Shown: positions 27,944 to 37,587, numbered from the stretch's first letter. The stretch is DNA of 64,000 nt from Bradyrhizobium commune (GCF_015624505.1 NZ_CP061379.1:2728001-2792000); one strand, 5' to 3'. Notes: a model not told the origin generated them from the letters alone. A program made the numbers and translations.

Positions 27944-29861
27944 GGGCCGCACGCGGACGAGGCGCGATCCCGAGCGCCTTGATCCGCGAGGCCAGCGTGG
28001 TCGGCTTGATATCAAGCATTTCGGCCGCGCCAGCGGGGCCGAACACTTTTCCGGCGCAGGCCTCGAGCGCGGCGAGAATATTGGCGCGCTCGTGATCGCG
28101 CATCTCCGATGACGTCATCACCGCCGGCTGCGCGTCGGCCTTCTGCCGTGCGGTGCCGCTGGGCGTTTGGGCGCCGGAGGCATCCGGCAGATCGATGCGC
28201 AGGCGGCCGTTCTGCGACAGGATCGCGGCGCGCTCGATCACGTTCTGCAATTCGCGGACATTGCCGGGCCAGTCGTAGCGGGTCAGCCGCCGCGCATCGC
28301 CTTCCGACAGCCGCAAATTCGATTTCAGCGCCTTGCTCTCGCGGGTCAGGAAATGCTGGGCCAGCAGCGGGATGTCCTCGCGGCGTTCGCGCAGAGGGAC
28401 GGTCTCGATCGGAAAGACGTTGAGGCGGAAATAGAGGTCCTCGCGAAAGCGGCCGCGCTGGACCTCCTGCTTGAGATCGCGATTGGTCGCGGCGATGACG
28501 CGGACGTCGACGGTTCGCGTGCGCTCCTCGCCGACGCGCTCGAAATTACCCTCCTGCAAGACGCGCAGCAGCTTGCCCTGCAGCTCCAGCGGGATCTCGC
28601 CGACCTCGTCGAGGAACAACGTGCCTCCGTCGGCGAGCTCGAAGCGGCCGATGCGGTCGCGCGTCGCACCAGTGAAGGCGCCGCGGACATGGCCGAAGAA
28701 TTCGCTCTCGAACAATTCGCGCGGGATCGCGGCGCAGTTGACGCGGATCAGCGGCCGGTCGCTGCGGGTGGAGTCCTCGTGAATGGCGCGCGCGATCAAC
28801 TCCTTGCCGGTGCCGGACTCGCCGGTGATCATCACCGCCGCCGTGGTCGGGGCCACCAGCTTGACCTGGCGCAGCGTCTTCTGGACCGCCTCGCTCTGGC
28901 CGATGATGCCGCGCGGGTTGGTCTCGATACGGATTTCTTCCTGGAGATAGGCGTTTTCGAGCTCGAGTCGCTCGCGCAGGCGATCGACCTCGGCGAGCGC
29001 GGCGTGCAGCTTCTCGTCGGCCTCGCGGCGCTGGCTGACGTCGCGAAATACCACGACGGCGCCGACCACCACGCCGCGGTCGCGAATGGGCGTGGAGGTG
29101 TATTCGACCCAGGCCGGCGAGCCGTCCTTGCGCCAGAACACTTCGCCATCGACCTGGTGCACGGCGCCGTCGCGGAACGCCGCATAGATCGGGCAGTCGT
29201 GATCCGGATAGTAACGACCGTCATGATGGGTGTGGTGCACGATCGGGTGGATTTCCTTTCCGACCAGCTCCTCGGCGGTCCAGCCGAGCATGCGCTCGGC
29301 CGCGGGATTCACGAAGGTGGTCTTGCCTTCGGCATTGACGCCATAGATGCCTTCGCCGGCGGCGCGCAGGATCAGCTGGTTCTCGCGCTCGATGTCCTGG
29401 AACACGCGCTCGACCCGCTGCCAGGTCGAAATGCCGCTGCGCATGTGGTCTTCGGCGGCGGCATCGACGTTGCGGCGGCGGCGGGCTTCGAGATCGGTCA
29501 GCGTCAGCAGCACCAGCGTGCGGCCGTCATGGGGCAGCAGGCAGCCGGCATATTCAAGCCTGAGCGTTTGCCCGGTGGCATGACGCGGGGTGACCGCCGT
29601 GGTCCAGTAGGCGCCCTTATGCAGCACGGCCTGGGTGAACACGGTGAGCGCCGGCAGCTGGCCGGCATGAAGCGTGCTGGCGCTGGTCTGCCGCAGCAAT
29701 GCGCGGTCGTAGCCGAGCAGGGTGCAGGCGGCCGGATTGGCGTCGATGATCTGGTCGCCATAGGGGTCCACCAGCAGCGTCGCCTCGACCGAGGATTCGA
29801 AGGCTGCGGTGCGCGGATCGAGATTTTGCGCGACCTCGTCGGGGGTGAGCGTCGAAAGCAT
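27921..29861 (-). CDS. PAS-PAS-AAA+ sigma-54 activator of the cyanate operon
   Basis: A 646-residue enhancer-binding protein. PAS1 spans about residues 20-125 ([20 protein letters not shown]), PAS2 about 165-275 ([20 protein letters not shown], later [12 protein letters not shown]), with a coiled coil near 283-310. The AAA+ domain has Walker A GESGTGKE at 347-354, the sigma-54 contact loop GAFTGA at 394-399 and Walker B LFLDEV at 415-420. A Fis-type helix-turn-helix ends it ([20 protein letters not shown]). PAS2 carries an [16 protein letters not shown] stretch that could bind a metal or haem. GGAG precedes ATG 29861; upstream in-frame ATGs would run across its own operators. The last residues come from an extragenic repeat. 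Confidence 0.93.
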   Translation of the reverse strand: MLSTLTPDEVAQNLDPRTAAFESSVEATLLVDPYGDQIIDANPAACTLLGYDRALLRQTSASTLHAGQLPALTVFTQAVLHKGAYWTTAVTPRHATGQTLRLEYAGCLLPHDGRTLVLLTLTDLEARRRRNVDAAAEDHMRSGISTWQRVERVFQDIERENQLILRAAGEGIYGVNAEGKTTFVNPAAERMLGWTAEELVGKEIHPIVHHTHHDGRYYPDHDCPIYAAFRDGAVHQVDGEVFWRKDGSPAWVEYTSTPIRDRGVVVGAVVVFRDVSQRREADEKLHAALAEVDRLRERLELENAYLQEEIRIETNPRGIIGQSEAVQKTLRQVKLVAPTTAAVMITGESGTGKELIARAIHEDSTRSDRPLIRVNCAAIPRELFESEFFGHVRGAFTGATRDRIGRFELADGGTLFLDEVGEIPLELQGKLLRVLQEGNFERVGEERTRTVDVRVIAATNRDLKQEVQRGRFREDLYFRLNVFPIETVPLRERREDIPLLAQHFLTRESKALKSNLRLSEGDARRLTRYDWPGNVRELQNVIERAAILSQNGRLRIDLPDASGAQTPSGTARQKADAQPAVMTSSEMRDHERANILAALEACAGKVFGPAGAAEMLDIKPTTLASRIKALGIAPRPRAAHPSRRPL

Positions 29862-29889
29862 TGCCACTCCGAAATCTCGTAATCTGACC

Positions 29890-29918
29890 ACGAATTCTCG
29901 TGTATCACGAATTTTCGT
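29890..29918. promoter_or_regulatory. paired inverted-repeat operators (enhancer for the sigma-54 activator)
   Basis: Two 12-base dyads of the form ACGA-N4-TCGT, at 29890-29901 and 29907-29918, have centres 17 bases apart; the second extends to ACGAANNTTCGT. They lie between the activator gene and its divergent target, 60-88 bases upstream of the -24/-12 promoter. That is a normal enhancer distance, and they are close enough to the activator's own start for autoregulation. Confidence 0.7.
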
Positions 29919-29977
29919 AGCGACCAAGTGCGACCGAAACTCCTGCGTCATCAAGGCACTGGCCTGCCGACCGGCAC

Positions 29978-29993
29978 TGGCATGCTCCTTGCT
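29978..29993 (+). promoter_or_regulatory. sigma-54 (-24/-12) promoter of the cyanate operon
   Basis: TGGCATGCTCCTTGCT fits the sigma-54 consensus TGGCAYR-N4-TTGCW at every position, with the invariant GG and GC 10 bases apart. It sits 34 bases before the ATG of the binding-protein gene, leaving room for a start site near 30003 and the GGAGG ribosome binding site. Confidence 0.9.
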
Positions 29994-30027
29994 GAATTCC
30001 ACCTCGCAATGACGCGCAGGAGGTCCG

Positions 30028-31407
30028 ATGTCCACGTTCGACAATCCGTTTGATCCCGACCGCAACCTTCGGGCCGGCTGCGTCTGCGGCCAGCATCAAT
30101 CAGCCGCCGAGCACGAGCAGGCCTCAGCGCTGCGCTGTGATCCCGTCGAGAGCGAGGAGAAGCGCTACGAGGGCGTGGTGGCGTCGGCGGTGATGCGTGC
30201 GATGTTTCCGCAGGACGTGGCGCGGCGCGCCTTCCTGAAATCGGTCGGTGCGTCGACGGCGCTGGCGGCGCTGTCGCAGTTCTTTCCGATCAAGACCGCG
30301 ACCGAAGTTTTCGCCGACACCGGCACGCCGGAGAAGAAGGACCTCAAGGTCGGCTTCATCCCGATCACCTGCGCGACGCCCATCATCATGGCGGCGCCGC
30401 TCGGCTTCTATTCCAAGCACGGCCTCAACGTCGACGTGGTCAAGACCGCCGGCTGGGCTGTGATCCGCGACAAGACCATCAACAAGGAATACGACGCCGC
30501 GCACATGCTGGCGCCGATGCCGATCGCGATCTCGCTGGGCCTGGGCGCCAATGCGATTCCGTTCACGGTGCCCGCGATCGAGAACATCAACGGGCAGGGC
30601 ATCACGCTTGCGATGAAGCACAAGGACAAGCGCGACCCGAAGGACTGGAAGGGGATGAAATTCGCGATCCCGTTCGACTACTCCATGCACAATTACCTGC
30701 TGCGGTATTATCTCGCCGAGAACGGCATCGATCCCGACACCGACGTGCAGCTGCGCTCGGTGCCGCCGCCCGAAATGGTTGCGAACCTGCGCGCCGACAA
30801 CATCGACGGCTTCCTCGCGCCCGACAACATCTGCCAGCGCGCGATCTATGACGGCGTCGGCTTCATGCATCTGCTGTCGAAAGAGATCTGGGACGGCCAT
30901 CCCTGCTGCAGCTTCGCTGCCAGCAAGGAGTTCATCACGACCGCGCCGAACAGCTTTGCCGCACTGACGCGTGCGATCGTCGATGCGACCGCCTATGCGT
31001 CGAAGGCCGAGAACCGCAAGCAGATCGCCGAAGCCATCGCACCGGCCAACTACATCAACGCGCCGGTCACCGTGCTGGAGCAGGTCCTGACCGGCACCTA
31101 TGCCGACGGCCTTGGTGGTGTGAAGACGGATGCCAAGCGCGTCGATTTCGATCCGTTCCCCTGGCAGTCCTTTGCGGTCTGGATGCTGACGCAGATGAAG
31201 CGCTGGGGCCAGATCAAGGGCGATGTCGACTACAAGGCGGTGGCAGAACAAGTGTATCTCGCAACCGACACCAAGAAGCTGATGACCGAGATGGGCCTGT
31301 CGCCGCCGGAGAGCGCGTACAAATCGTTCGCGGTGATGGGCAAGACTTTCGATCCGACCAAGCCGGACGATTACGTCGCGAGCTTCAAGATCAGGAAGGC
31401 GTCGTGA
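30028..31407 (+). CDS. NrtA/CmpA-family ABC substrate-binding protein (cyanate-type, Tat-exported)
   Basis: A 459-residue binding protein of the nitrate/bicarbonate/cyanate class. The twin-arginine motif is at residues 66-67 ([14 protein letters not shown]), so it should be exported folded. The unusual 65-residue extension before it has a CxC and a third Cys (GCVCGQHQ, later ALRC). The mature part has [20 protein letters not shown] and [20 protein letters not shown], as in NrtA-type proteins. GGAGG precedes the ATG. With permease, ATPase and cyanase downstream, cyanate is the likely ligand; nitrate remains possible. Confidence 0.92.
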   Translation: MSTFDNPFDPDRNLRAGCVCGQHQSAAEHEQASALRCDPVESEEKRYEGVVASAVMRAMFPQDVARRAFLKSVGASTALAALSQFFPIKTATEVFADTGTPEKKDLKVGFIPITCATPIIMAAPLGFYSKHGLNVDVVKTAGWAVIRDKTINKEYDAAHMLAPMPIAISLGLGANAIPFTVPAIENINGQGITLAMKHKDKRDPKDWKGMKFAIPFDYSMHNYLLRYYLAENGIDPDTDVQLRSVPPPEMVANLRADNIDGFLAPDNICQRAIYDGVGFMHLLSKEIWDGHPCCSFAASKEFITTAPNSFAALTRAIVDATAYASKAENRKQIAEAIAPANYINAPVTVLEQVLTGTYADGLGGVKTDAKRVDFDPFPWQSFAVWMLTQMKRWGQIKGDVDYKAVAEQVYLATDTKKLMTEMGLSPPESAYKSFAVMGKTFDPTKPDDYVASFKIRKAS

Positions 31408-31431
31408 GGACGGCGCGCGCGCGCTCTCAAG

Positions 31432-31560
31432 CGTCGTCCCGGCGAAAGCCGGGACCCATAACCCCAGGGGAAAGTTTGACGAAGACTTTTCGTTCGGTGC
31501 TCCTATCGAGCGCGATCGATAGATTCCGCGGTATGGGTCCCGGCCTTCGCCGGGACGACG
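31432..31560. repeat. inverted repeat inside the cyanate operon
   Basis: CGTCGTCCCGGCGAAAGCCGGGACCCATA at the left and its near-complement ending GGGACGACG at the right flank an AT-richer centre. It lies between the binding-protein and permease genes, so it may shift the transcript ratio in favour of the binding protein. Confidence 0.75.
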
Positions 31561-31579
31561 GGTGGAGAGGTCTTGCGCG

Positions 31580-32419
31580 ATGACATCCTCCCTCCGCCTT
31601 CGCGCCGGCCTCGTCTCGATCGCGCTGCTGGCCGCGTTCCTCGGCGTCTGGCATCTCGCCACGCGTTCGGCAGGCCCGACCGCGGCGATGAGCCCGGAAT
31701 ACGCCAAGCTGATGGGCCTCACCGCGACGCAGGGCAAATCGGCGATGCCGGGGCCGCTCGATGTCGGCGCAAAGCTGTGGGAGCATCTGAAGCGGCCGTT
31801 CTACGACAACGGGCCGAACGACAAGGGGCTGGGCATCCAGCTCGCATATTCCATTGCGCGCGTCGGCACCGGCTATCTGCTGGCGGTGCTGGTGGCGATC
31901 CCGCTCGGCTTCCTGATCGGCATGTCGCCGCTGCTGAGCAAGGCGCTCGATCCCTTCATCCAGGTGCTGAAGCCGATCTCGCCGCTCGCCTGGATGCCGC
32001 TCGCGCTCTACACCATCAAGGATTCCTCGATCTCCGCGATCTTTGTGATCTTCATCTGCTCGATCTGGCCAATGCTGCTCAACACCGTCTTCGGCGTGGC
32101 CAGCGTGCGCAAGGAATGGATCAACGTCGCGCGGACGCTGGAGGTCGGCACGTTCCGTCGCGCCTTCACCGTAATCCTGCCGGCGGCGGCGCCGACGATT
32201 TTGACCGGCATGCGCATCTCCATCGGCATCGCCTGGCTCGTGATCGTCGCCGCCGAAATGCTCGTCGGCGGCACCGGCATCGGCTATTTCGTCTGGAACG
32301 AGTGGAACAACCTCTCGATCACCAACGTCATCATCGCGATCCTCTTGATCGGCGTCGTCGGCATGCTGCTCGACCAGATCCTCGCGCGCTTCACGCGCAT
32401 GGTCACGTTTCCGGAGTAG
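31580..32419 (+). CDS. ABC transporter permease (cyanate/nitrate type)
   Basis: A 279-residue inner-membrane permease of the NrtB/CmpB/SsuC class, with about six helices. The first is at about residues 9-27 (GLVSIALLAAFLGVWHLATR). The EAA-type loop is visible as VARTLEVGTFRRAFTVILPA, the contact site for the ATPase, and IAWLVIVAAEMLVGGTGIGY is characteristic of the family. ATG 31580 is used, with GGAGAGG about 10 bases upstream; a TTG at 31562 is in frame but lies in the repeat region. The next gene starts 6 bases after its stop. Confidence 0.94.
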   Translation: MTSSLRLRAGLVSIALLAAFLGVWHLATRSAGPTAAMSPEYAKLMGLTATQGKSAMPGPLDVGAKLWEHLKRPFYDNGPNDKGLGIQLAYSIARVGTGYLLAVLVAIPLGFLIGMSPLLSKALDPFIQVLKPISPLAWMPLALYTIKDSSISAIFVIFICSIWPMLLNTVFGVASVRKEWINVARTLEVGTFRRAFTVILPAAAPTILTGMRISIGIAWLVIVAAEMLVGGTGIGYFVWNEWNNLSITNVIIAILLIGVVGMLLDQILARFTRMVTFPE

Positions 32420-32424
32420 GGGCT

Positions 32425-33348
32425 GTGACCGACAAATTCATCTCCATCGAAGGCATCGCCAAGTGCTATCCGGGTGCGAGCGGCGCCACGACGACGATCT
32501 TCGAGAATCTGTGGCTGTCGATGGCGCGCGGCGAGTTCTGCTGCGTGATCGGCCATTCCGGCTGCGGCAAGACCACGGTGCTCAACATCCTCGCCGGCCT
32601 CGATGCGCCGAGCGAGGGCGCCGTCATCGTCGACGGCCAGGCGATTTCCGGCACCAGCCTCGACCGTGCCGTGATCTTCCAGAGCCATGCGCTGTTGCCC
32701 TGGCGCACCGTGCTCGGCAACGTCGCCTATGCCGTGAGCTCGAAATGGCGGCGCTGGGATCGCGCCAGGGTCAAGGCGCATGCGCAGACCTTTATTGATC
32801 TCGTCGGCCTAACCGGCTCGGAGCACAAGCGGCCATCAGAGCTCTCCGGCGGCATGAAGCAGCGCGTCGGCATCGCGCGGGCGCTCTCGATCACGCCAAA
32901 GATGATGCTGATGGACGAGCCGTTCTCGGCGCTGGATGCGCTGACGCGTGGCACGCTCCAGGACGAGGTGCGGCGGATTTGCCTTGAGACCGGACAGACC
33001 GCGTTCATGATCACGCATGATGTGGACGAGGCGATCTATCTCGCCGACAAGATTTTCCTGATGACCAATGGTCCGGGCGCGGTGCTGGCGGAGGTCGTCG
33101 AGAATCCGCTGCCGAAGGATCGCGGCCGCACCGATCTGCACCGCCATCCGCTGTACTACGCGCTGCGCAACCACATCATCGATTTCCTGGTGACGCGCAG
33201 CAAGACCTTCGTCGCCGAGAAGCCCGATCACGATCCGCGCAATGTGCCGGTGGTGCACATCGGCAAGCCCGGACTGACCATCGCTTCGGGCGGCGAAGAT
33301 CAACGACAGACCTGGACACCCGGGAGCAGTCCCGGATTGACGGCCTAG
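32425..33348 (+). CDS. ABC transporter ATP-binding protein (cyanate/nitrate type)
   Basis: A 307-residue ATPase: Walker A GHSGCGKT at residues 43-50, Q-loop in AVIFQSHALLPW, signature LSGGMKQR, Walker B MMLMDEPFSALD and the switch His in FMITHDVDEA. It belongs to the NrtD/TauB/SsuB group. It starts at GTG 32425, its GGAG lying in the end of the permease gene. A C-terminal extension of about 60 residues after FLVTRSK (ending TWTPGSSPGLTA) has no domain and may be repeat-derived sequence. Confidence 0.94.
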   Translation: MTDKFISIEGIAKCYPGASGATTTIFENLWLSMARGEFCCVIGHSGCGKTTVLNILAGLDAPSEGAVIVDGQAISGTSLDRAVIFQSHALLPWRTVLGNVAYAVSSKWRRWDRARVKAHAQTFIDLVGLTGSEHKRPSELSGGMKQRVGIARALSITPKMMLMDEPFSALDALTRGTLQDEVRRICLETGQTAFMITHDVDEAIYLADKIFLMTNGPGAVLAEVVENPLPKDRGRTDLHRHPLYYALRNHIIDFLVTRSKTFVAEKPDHDPRNVPVVHIGKPGLTIASGGEDQRQTWTPGSSPGLTA

Positions 33349-33364
33349 AAAGGGAGACCTGACA

Positions 33365-33847
33365 ATGAAACGCGAAGACCTCACCGAAAAGCTGCTCGAC
33401 ATCAAGCGCGAGAAGGGCTGGAGCTGGAAACACATCTGCGAGAAGATCGGCGGCTATTCGGAAGTGCTGATCGTCGGCGCGATCCTCGGCCAGATGAAGC
33501 TGACAAAACCGCAGGCCGCCAATGCCGCCGAGCTGTTCGGCTTGTCGAAGGCCGAGACCACGATGTTGAACGAGACGCCGATGCGCGGCATGCCGATGCC
33601 GCCGACCGATCCCCTGATCTATCGCTTCTACGAGCTGGTGATGGTCAACGGCCCGGCCTGGAAGGCACTGATCGAGGAGGAATATGGCGACGGCATCATG
33701 TCGGCGATCGACTTCGACATGGTGATGGAGCGTCTGCCCAACCCGAAGGGCGACCGCGTCAAGATCACGATGTCAGGCAAATTCCTGCCGTACAAATATT
33801 ACGGCGCCAGCGGCAACGTGCCGGAGTACGGCTTCAAGGAAGGTTAA
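33365..33847 (+). CDS. cynS: cyanate hydratase (cyanase)
   Basis: Decomposes cyanate with bicarbonate to ammonia and two CO2, detoxifying cyanate and yielding nitrogen. At 160 residues it has family length. The catalytic triad is intact: Arg87 and Glu90 in YRFYE, Ser113 in IMSAIDF, matching R96, E99 and S122 of E. coli CynS. The N-terminal helix-turn-helix-like domain and the LPYKYYG end are typical. GGGAG lies before the ATG. As last gene of the sigma-54 operon it defines the likely substrate of the transporter. No cynR (LysR) or cynT (carbonic anhydrase) is nearby. Confidence 0.97.
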   Translation: MKREDLTEKLLDIKREKGWSWKHICEKIGGYSEVLIVGAILGQMKLTKPQAANAAELFGLSKAETTMLNETPMRGMPMPPTDPLIYRFYELVMVNGPAWKALIEEEYGDGIMSAIDFDMVMERLPNPKGDRVKITMSGKFLPYKYYGASGNVPEYGFKEG

Positions 33848-33854
33848 CGGGGGT

Positions 33855-33908
33855 GAGTGGCGAATTGCGAGTAGCGAATGGGGGACCCTCATTCGCTACT
33901 CGCCACTC
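33855..33908. terminator. hairpin between cynS and the convergent zeta-type gene
   Basis: GAGTGGCGA..GAGTAGCGAATG and CATTCGCTACTCGCCACTC form a long stem around a GGGGACCCT centre, with a small bulge. It lies between two convergent genes and probably ends transcription from both. It is also of a type repeated in these genomes. Confidence 0.65.
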
Positions 33909-33918
33909 CCTATTTCGC

Positions 33919-34242
33919 CTATTTCCCCGCCTTCACCTCGGCCACCGCCACCGCAATCAGCTCGCCCATCTTGGCCCGAATCGTCTGCTCGGTGATGGCG
34001 ACGTTCTTGGCGGCGAAATCGGCCATGACCTTGCGCAGCACGTCACCGTCGCCGGCTTCCTCGAAATCGGCCGCGACGACCTCCTTGGCGTAGGCGGTAG
34101 CGGCTTCGCCGCTGATTCCGAGCTTTTCGGCCGCCCACAGGCCGAGCAGCCGGTTGCGGCGGGCCTCCGCCTTGAATTTCTGCTCCTCGTCGAGGGCGAA
34201 CTTCTTCTCAAAGCCTTCCTCGCGCTTGTTCAACTCGCTCAT
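33919..34242 (-). CDS. F1-ATPase inhibitor zeta-subunit family (DUF1476)
   Basis: A 107-residue helical protein with the family core EGFEKKFALDEEQKFKAEAR and NRLLGLWAAEKLG, then VVAADFEEAGDGDVLRKV. In Paracoccus the zeta protein of this family blocks ATP hydrolysis by F1FO-ATP synthase; in several other alphaproteobacteria the homologue is a weak inhibitor or has another role. It is a single gene on the minus strand, not near the atp operon. Confidence 0.9.
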   Translation of the reverse strand: MSELNKREEGFEKKFALDEEQKFKAEARRNRLLGLWAAEKLGISGEAATAYAKEVVAADFEEAGDGDVLRKVMADFAAKNVAITEQTIRAKMGELIAVAVAEVKAGK

Positions 34243-34574
34243 GCGTCTTGCAATTCCCTGCTGAATGGACCGGGCCGCCCGCGTTGCGGGGGCCTCAGCG
34301 CATGCCTAGATAGGGGGCACGAATCGGCAAAACAACGAGCCGTTAAGCCGCAGGCAAGGCGGTATAAGTTGGCATCGAAGGGGCCGGATCGATTGTGCTG
34401 GGACGGCCAATCGGATAGGTTGCCTGAGGTTGGGTTCCTGTTCTGTTTCCTTGGTATTTCCAAGGGTTCCAGACGGGTTCCGAGCCGTTCACGGCAGCTC
34501 CGCTGTGGGTCAGTAGTCCTAGTCAACCGGAGCACACCAAATACATGGATTTCAACAAAACACGGTACATCCCC

Positions 34575-35342
34575 ATGAGCCGTCGGCGTCGCATTTATGA
34601 AGGCAAGGCAAAGGTTCTTTACGAAGGTCCGGAGCCCGGCACCCTGATCCAGCACTTCAAGGATGACGCCACCGCGTTCAATGCGAAAAAGCATCAGGTG
34701 ATCGAGGGCAAGGGTGTCCTCAACAATCGGATCTCGGAGTACCTGTTTCAGCACCTCAACGACATCGGGGTGCCGACCCATTTCATCCGCCGCCTCAACA
34801 TGCGCGAGCAGTTGATTCGCGAGGTCGAGATCGTGCCGCTGGAAGTGGTGGTGCGGAACGTCGCCGCCGGCTCGCTGTCGCAGCGCCTCGGCATCGAGGA
34901 GGGCACGCAGCTGCCCCGTTCGATCATCGAGTTCTATTACAAGAACGACCAGCTCAACGACCCCATGGTGTCGGAAGAGCACATCACCGCCTTCGGCTGG
35001 GCCACGCCGCAGGAGATCGACGACATCATGGCGCTCGCCATCCGCGTCAACGATTTCCTCACCGGCCTCTTCCTCGGTATCGGCATCCGCCTCGTCGACT
35101 TCAAGATGGAATGCGGGCGGCTGTTCGAGAACGAGATGATGCGGATCATCGTCGCCGACGAGATCTCGCCGGATAGCTGCCGTCTGTGGGACATCAAGTC
35201 GAACGAGAAGCTCGACAAGGACCGTTTCCGCCGCGACCTCGGCGGTCTGCTCGAGGCCTATACCGAAGTTGCAAAACGCCTCGGCATCCTCATGGAAAAC
35301 GAGCGTCCGGCGGGCTCCGGTCCGGTGCTGGTGAAGAGCTGA
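34575..35342 (+). CDS. purC: SAICAR synthetase
   Basis: Phosphoribosylaminoimidazole-succinocarboxamide synthase: joins CAIR and aspartate using ATP in purine synthesis. The 255 residues begin [16 protein letters not shown] and include the ATP/substrate motifs [24 protein letters not shown] and [12 protein letters not shown]. Start 34575 agrees with the family N-terminus; an in-frame ATG at 34545 lies closer to a GGAG and would add [10 protein letters not shown]. It heads the chain purC-purS-(corA)-purQ-purL. Confidence 0.96.
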   Translation: MSRRRRIYEGKAKVLYEGPEPGTLIQHFKDDATAFNAKKHQVIEGKGVLNNRISEYLFQHLNDIGVPTHFIRRLNMREQLIREVEIVPLEVVVRNVAAGSLSQRLGIEEGTQLPRSIIEFYYKNDQLNDPMVSEEHITAFGWATPQEIDDIMALAIRVNDFLTGLFLGIGIRLVDFKMECGRLFENEMMRIIVADEISPDSCRLWDIKSNEKLDKDRFRRDLGGLLEAYTEVAKRLGILMENERPAGSGPVLVKS

Positions 35343-35354
35343 GAGGATTTTGAC

Positions 35355-35594
35355 GTGAAGGCACGTGTCACCGTTACGCTGAAGAACGGCATTCTCGATC
35401 CGCAGGGCAAGGCCATCGAGGGCGCGCTGAAGTCGCTCGGTGTCGACGGCGTCGCCAGCGTCCGTCAGGGCAAGGTGTTCGACATCGAGCTCGCCGGCGC
35501 CGACAAGGCCAAGGCGGAAGCCGCGCTGAAGGACGCCGCCGACAGGCTCTTGGCGAATACCGTGATCGAGAATTACCGGGTCGAGATCGTCTAA
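35355..35594 (+). CDS. purS: FGAM synthase subunit PurS
   Basis: A 79-residue small subunit that joins PurQ and PurL in phosphoribosylformylglycinamidine synthase and is needed to deliver ammonia. KARVTVTLKNGILDPQGKAI and SVRQGKVFDIEL are diagnostic. It starts at GTG 35355, with GAGAGGA between it and the purC stop 12 bases upstream, so the two are co-transcribed. Confidence 0.95.
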   Translation: MKARVTVTLKNGILDPQGKAIEGALKSLGVDGVASVRQGKVFDIELAGADKAKAEAALKDAADRLLANTVIENYRVEIV

Positions 35595-35621
35595 CCCTCA
35601 CGCGGCCTCGCAGCAGTCGTA

Positions 35622-35700
35622 GCCCGGATGGAGCGAAGCGAAATCCGGGTCTATGATCCGCGGTGGCACTGACCCGGATTGCGCTTCGCTCCATCCGGGC
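35622..35700. repeat. extragenic palindrome (GCCCGGATGGAGCGAAGCG type)
   Basis: GCCCGGATGGAGCGAAGCG at 35622-35640 and its exact complement at 35682-35700 flank a centre with further AATCCGGGT / ACCCGGATT pairing. A second copy of the same family is at 43263-43340, and both follow genes of the purine chain. Confidence 0.85.
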
Positions 35701-35707
35701 AACTCGC

Positions 35708-36724
35708 TCACAGCCACCCGACGCGGCGGAAGCGCCAGTACAGGCCGGCGCAGGTCAGCGCCATCATGCCCATCACCACGAAGTAGCTGTACTCCCATTG
35801 CAGCTCGGGGATGTATTTGAAGTTCATCCCATAGATGCCGGCAACCGCGGTCGGCACGGCGAGGATCGCGAGCCAGGAGGCGAGCCTCTTCGAAACCGCC
35901 GTCTCCTGCGCCTGGCCGACCAGGAGGCTTGCTTCGAATGCGAAGGCCAGCACCTCGCGCATGGAGTCGATGCGCTCCTGGATGTTGCGGACGTGATCGG
36001 TGACGTCGCGGAATAACGGCTGCATGGTCGGGCGAACCATCGACAGCTCGTCATGCTCCAGCCTGCGGCAGACCTCGACCAGCGGCCCGATGGCGTTCCG
36101 CAGCCGCAACAGGTCGCGGCGCAGCATATAGAGCCGCTCGATCTGTGCCTTGGCGATCACGTTCGAGAGCACGTAGTCTTCGATCTCCTCGATTTCCTCG
36201 TGAATGCTCTCGAGCACGGGCGAGTAGTTGTCGACGATGAAATCAAGGATCGCATAGAGGATGTAGTCCTCGCCGCGGGCGAGCGCCCGCGGGCAGCTCT
36301 CGCAGCGCTCGCGCACGGCCGTGTAGGAGGTCGATGCGCCGTGTCGGACGGTGACGAGATAGCCTTCGCCGACGAATATGTGGGTCTCGCCGAAGGCGAT
36401 GCGGCCCTCGATCAATTGCGCCGTACGCGCCACGATGAACAGAGCTTCGCCATATTGCTCGATCTTGGGGCGCTGGTGGGCGTTGTTGGCATCCTCGATT
36501 GCGAGATCGTGGAGATCGAACTGCTTCTGCACCGCACCGAGCAAGGCCATGTCGGGCTCGTGCAGCCCGATCCAAACCACGTGGCCGGGCTTGGCCCGCC
36601 AGCTCGAGGCCTCGCTGATGGCGATGTTGGCGACGCGCCGTCCGTCGACATAGGCGCCGGCAGCAACAACGCCCTCGGTGGACACTGGCTCGGAGTGCGA
36701 TGCGGGCTGCGACGGGACGTTCAT
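35708..36724 (-). CDS. corA: magnesium/cobalt transporter CorA
   Basis: A 338-residue divalent-cation channel protein. A large cytoplasmic N-terminal domain is followed by two C-terminal helices with the YGMN filter motif between them (VAGIYGMNFKYIPELQW); the second helix is YFVVMGMMALTCAGLYW. Start 36724 (MNVPSQPASHSEPV) is chosen; a GTG at 36751 would add nine residues. Neither has a strong ribosome binding site. It is inserted in opposite orientation between purS and purQ. Confidence 0.94.
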   Translation of the reverse strand: MNVPSQPASHSEPVSTEGVVAAGAYVDGRRVANIAISEASSWRAKPGHVVWIGLHEPDMALLGAVQKQFDLHDLAIEDANNAHQRPKIEQYGEALFIVARTAQLIEGRIAFGETHIFVGEGYLVTVRHGASTSYTAVRERCESCPRALARGEDYILYAILDFIVDNYSPVLESIHEEIEEIEDYVLSNVIAKAQIERLYMLRRDLLRLRNAIGPLVEVCRRLEHDELSMVRPTMQPLFRDVTDHVRNIQERIDSMREVLAFAFEASLLVGQAQETAVSKRLASWLAILAVPTAVAGIYGMNFKYIPELQWEYSYFVVMGMMALTCAGLYWRFRRVGWL

Positions 36725-36885
36725 GGCTTCAATCCCGGGCGTTGGGCACACGTGCCGTTTCTATGGCCTGTGCACAAGGCCATTCCGCAAGGCTAGCACT
36801 GGTAAAATTCCCGTCAAATGGCTATGTCTCTTGACGAATTGGCCCGCGGGCCAACCCGATTCCCGTCACCGTCGGAACCTGAGCT

Positions 36886-37587
36886 ATGAAAGCCGCCATC
36901 CTCGTCTTTCCCGGAATCAACCGCGAGCGCGACATGGCGCGCGCGCTGAAGCTGATCTCGGGCAACGAGCCCGCGATGGTCTGGCACGCCGAGACCTCGC
37001 TGCCCGCAGGCACCGATCTCGTGGTCGTGCCCGGCGGTTTCTCCTACGGCGATTACCTGCGCTGTGGCGCGATCGCGGCGCGGGCGCCGGTGATGGACGC
37101 GGTGCGCGACTATGCGGCCGAGGGTGGCCTCGTGCTCGGTGTCTGCAACGGCTTTCAGATCCTCTGCGAATCCGGCCTCTTGCCTGGCGTCCTGATGCGC
37201 AACGCGCGGCTGAAGTTCATATGCAAGGACGTGCATCTGCGCGTCGAGCGCTCCGACACCCCGTTCACCCGCGGCTACAATGCCGGCCAGGTGATCCGCG
37301 TGCCGGTCGCCCATGGTGAGGGCAATTACGAGGCGGATGACGAGACCATCAAGCGGCTCGAAGGCGAGGGGCGGGTGCTCTATCGCTACTGCTCCGCCGG
37401 CGGCGTGGTCGACGAGGCCAACAACATCAATGGCGCTGCGCATTCGATCGCCGGCATCGTCAACGACAAGGGCAACGTACTCGGCATGATGCCGCATCCG
37501 GAAAACCACGTCGAAGACATCATGGGCTGCACCGACGGCCGCGGCCTGTTCGCGGGGCTGGTCCAGCATCTGGACAAGGCCGCGTGA
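36886..37587 (+). CDS. purQ: FGAM synthase subunit PurQ (glutaminase)
   Basis: Class I glutamine amidotransferase giving ammonia to PurL. The 233 residues have the nucleophile Cys87 in [26 protein letters not shown] near residue 50, and the His-Glu pair in [11 protein letters not shown] near the C-terminus. It begins with [16 protein letters not shown]. The next gene overlaps its stop by 4 bases (GTGA). Confidence 0.96.
   Translation: MKAAILVFPGINRERDMARALKLISGNEPAMVWHAETSLPAGTDLVVVPGGFSYGDYLRCGAIAARAPVMDAVRDYAAEGGLVLGVCNGFQILCESGLLPGVLMRNARLKFICKDVHLRVERSDTPFTRGYNAGQVIRVPVAHGEGNYEADDETIKRLEGEGRVLYRYCSAGGVVDEANNINGAAHSIAGIVNDKGNVLGMMPHPENHVEDIMGCTDGRGLFAGLVQHLDKAA

Noticed and set aside
30028..33348. 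Nitrate transporter (nrtABD) as the primary reading
   Set aside because: The protein family fits nitrate too, but cynS as the last gene of the same operon and the absence of nitrate reductase genes make cyanate the better call; nitrate is kept as an alternative.
33853..34578. 241-codon plus-strand frame over the zeta-type gene
   Set aside because: It runs through a hairpin and antisense to a recognised DUF1476 gene; the composition is not protein-like.
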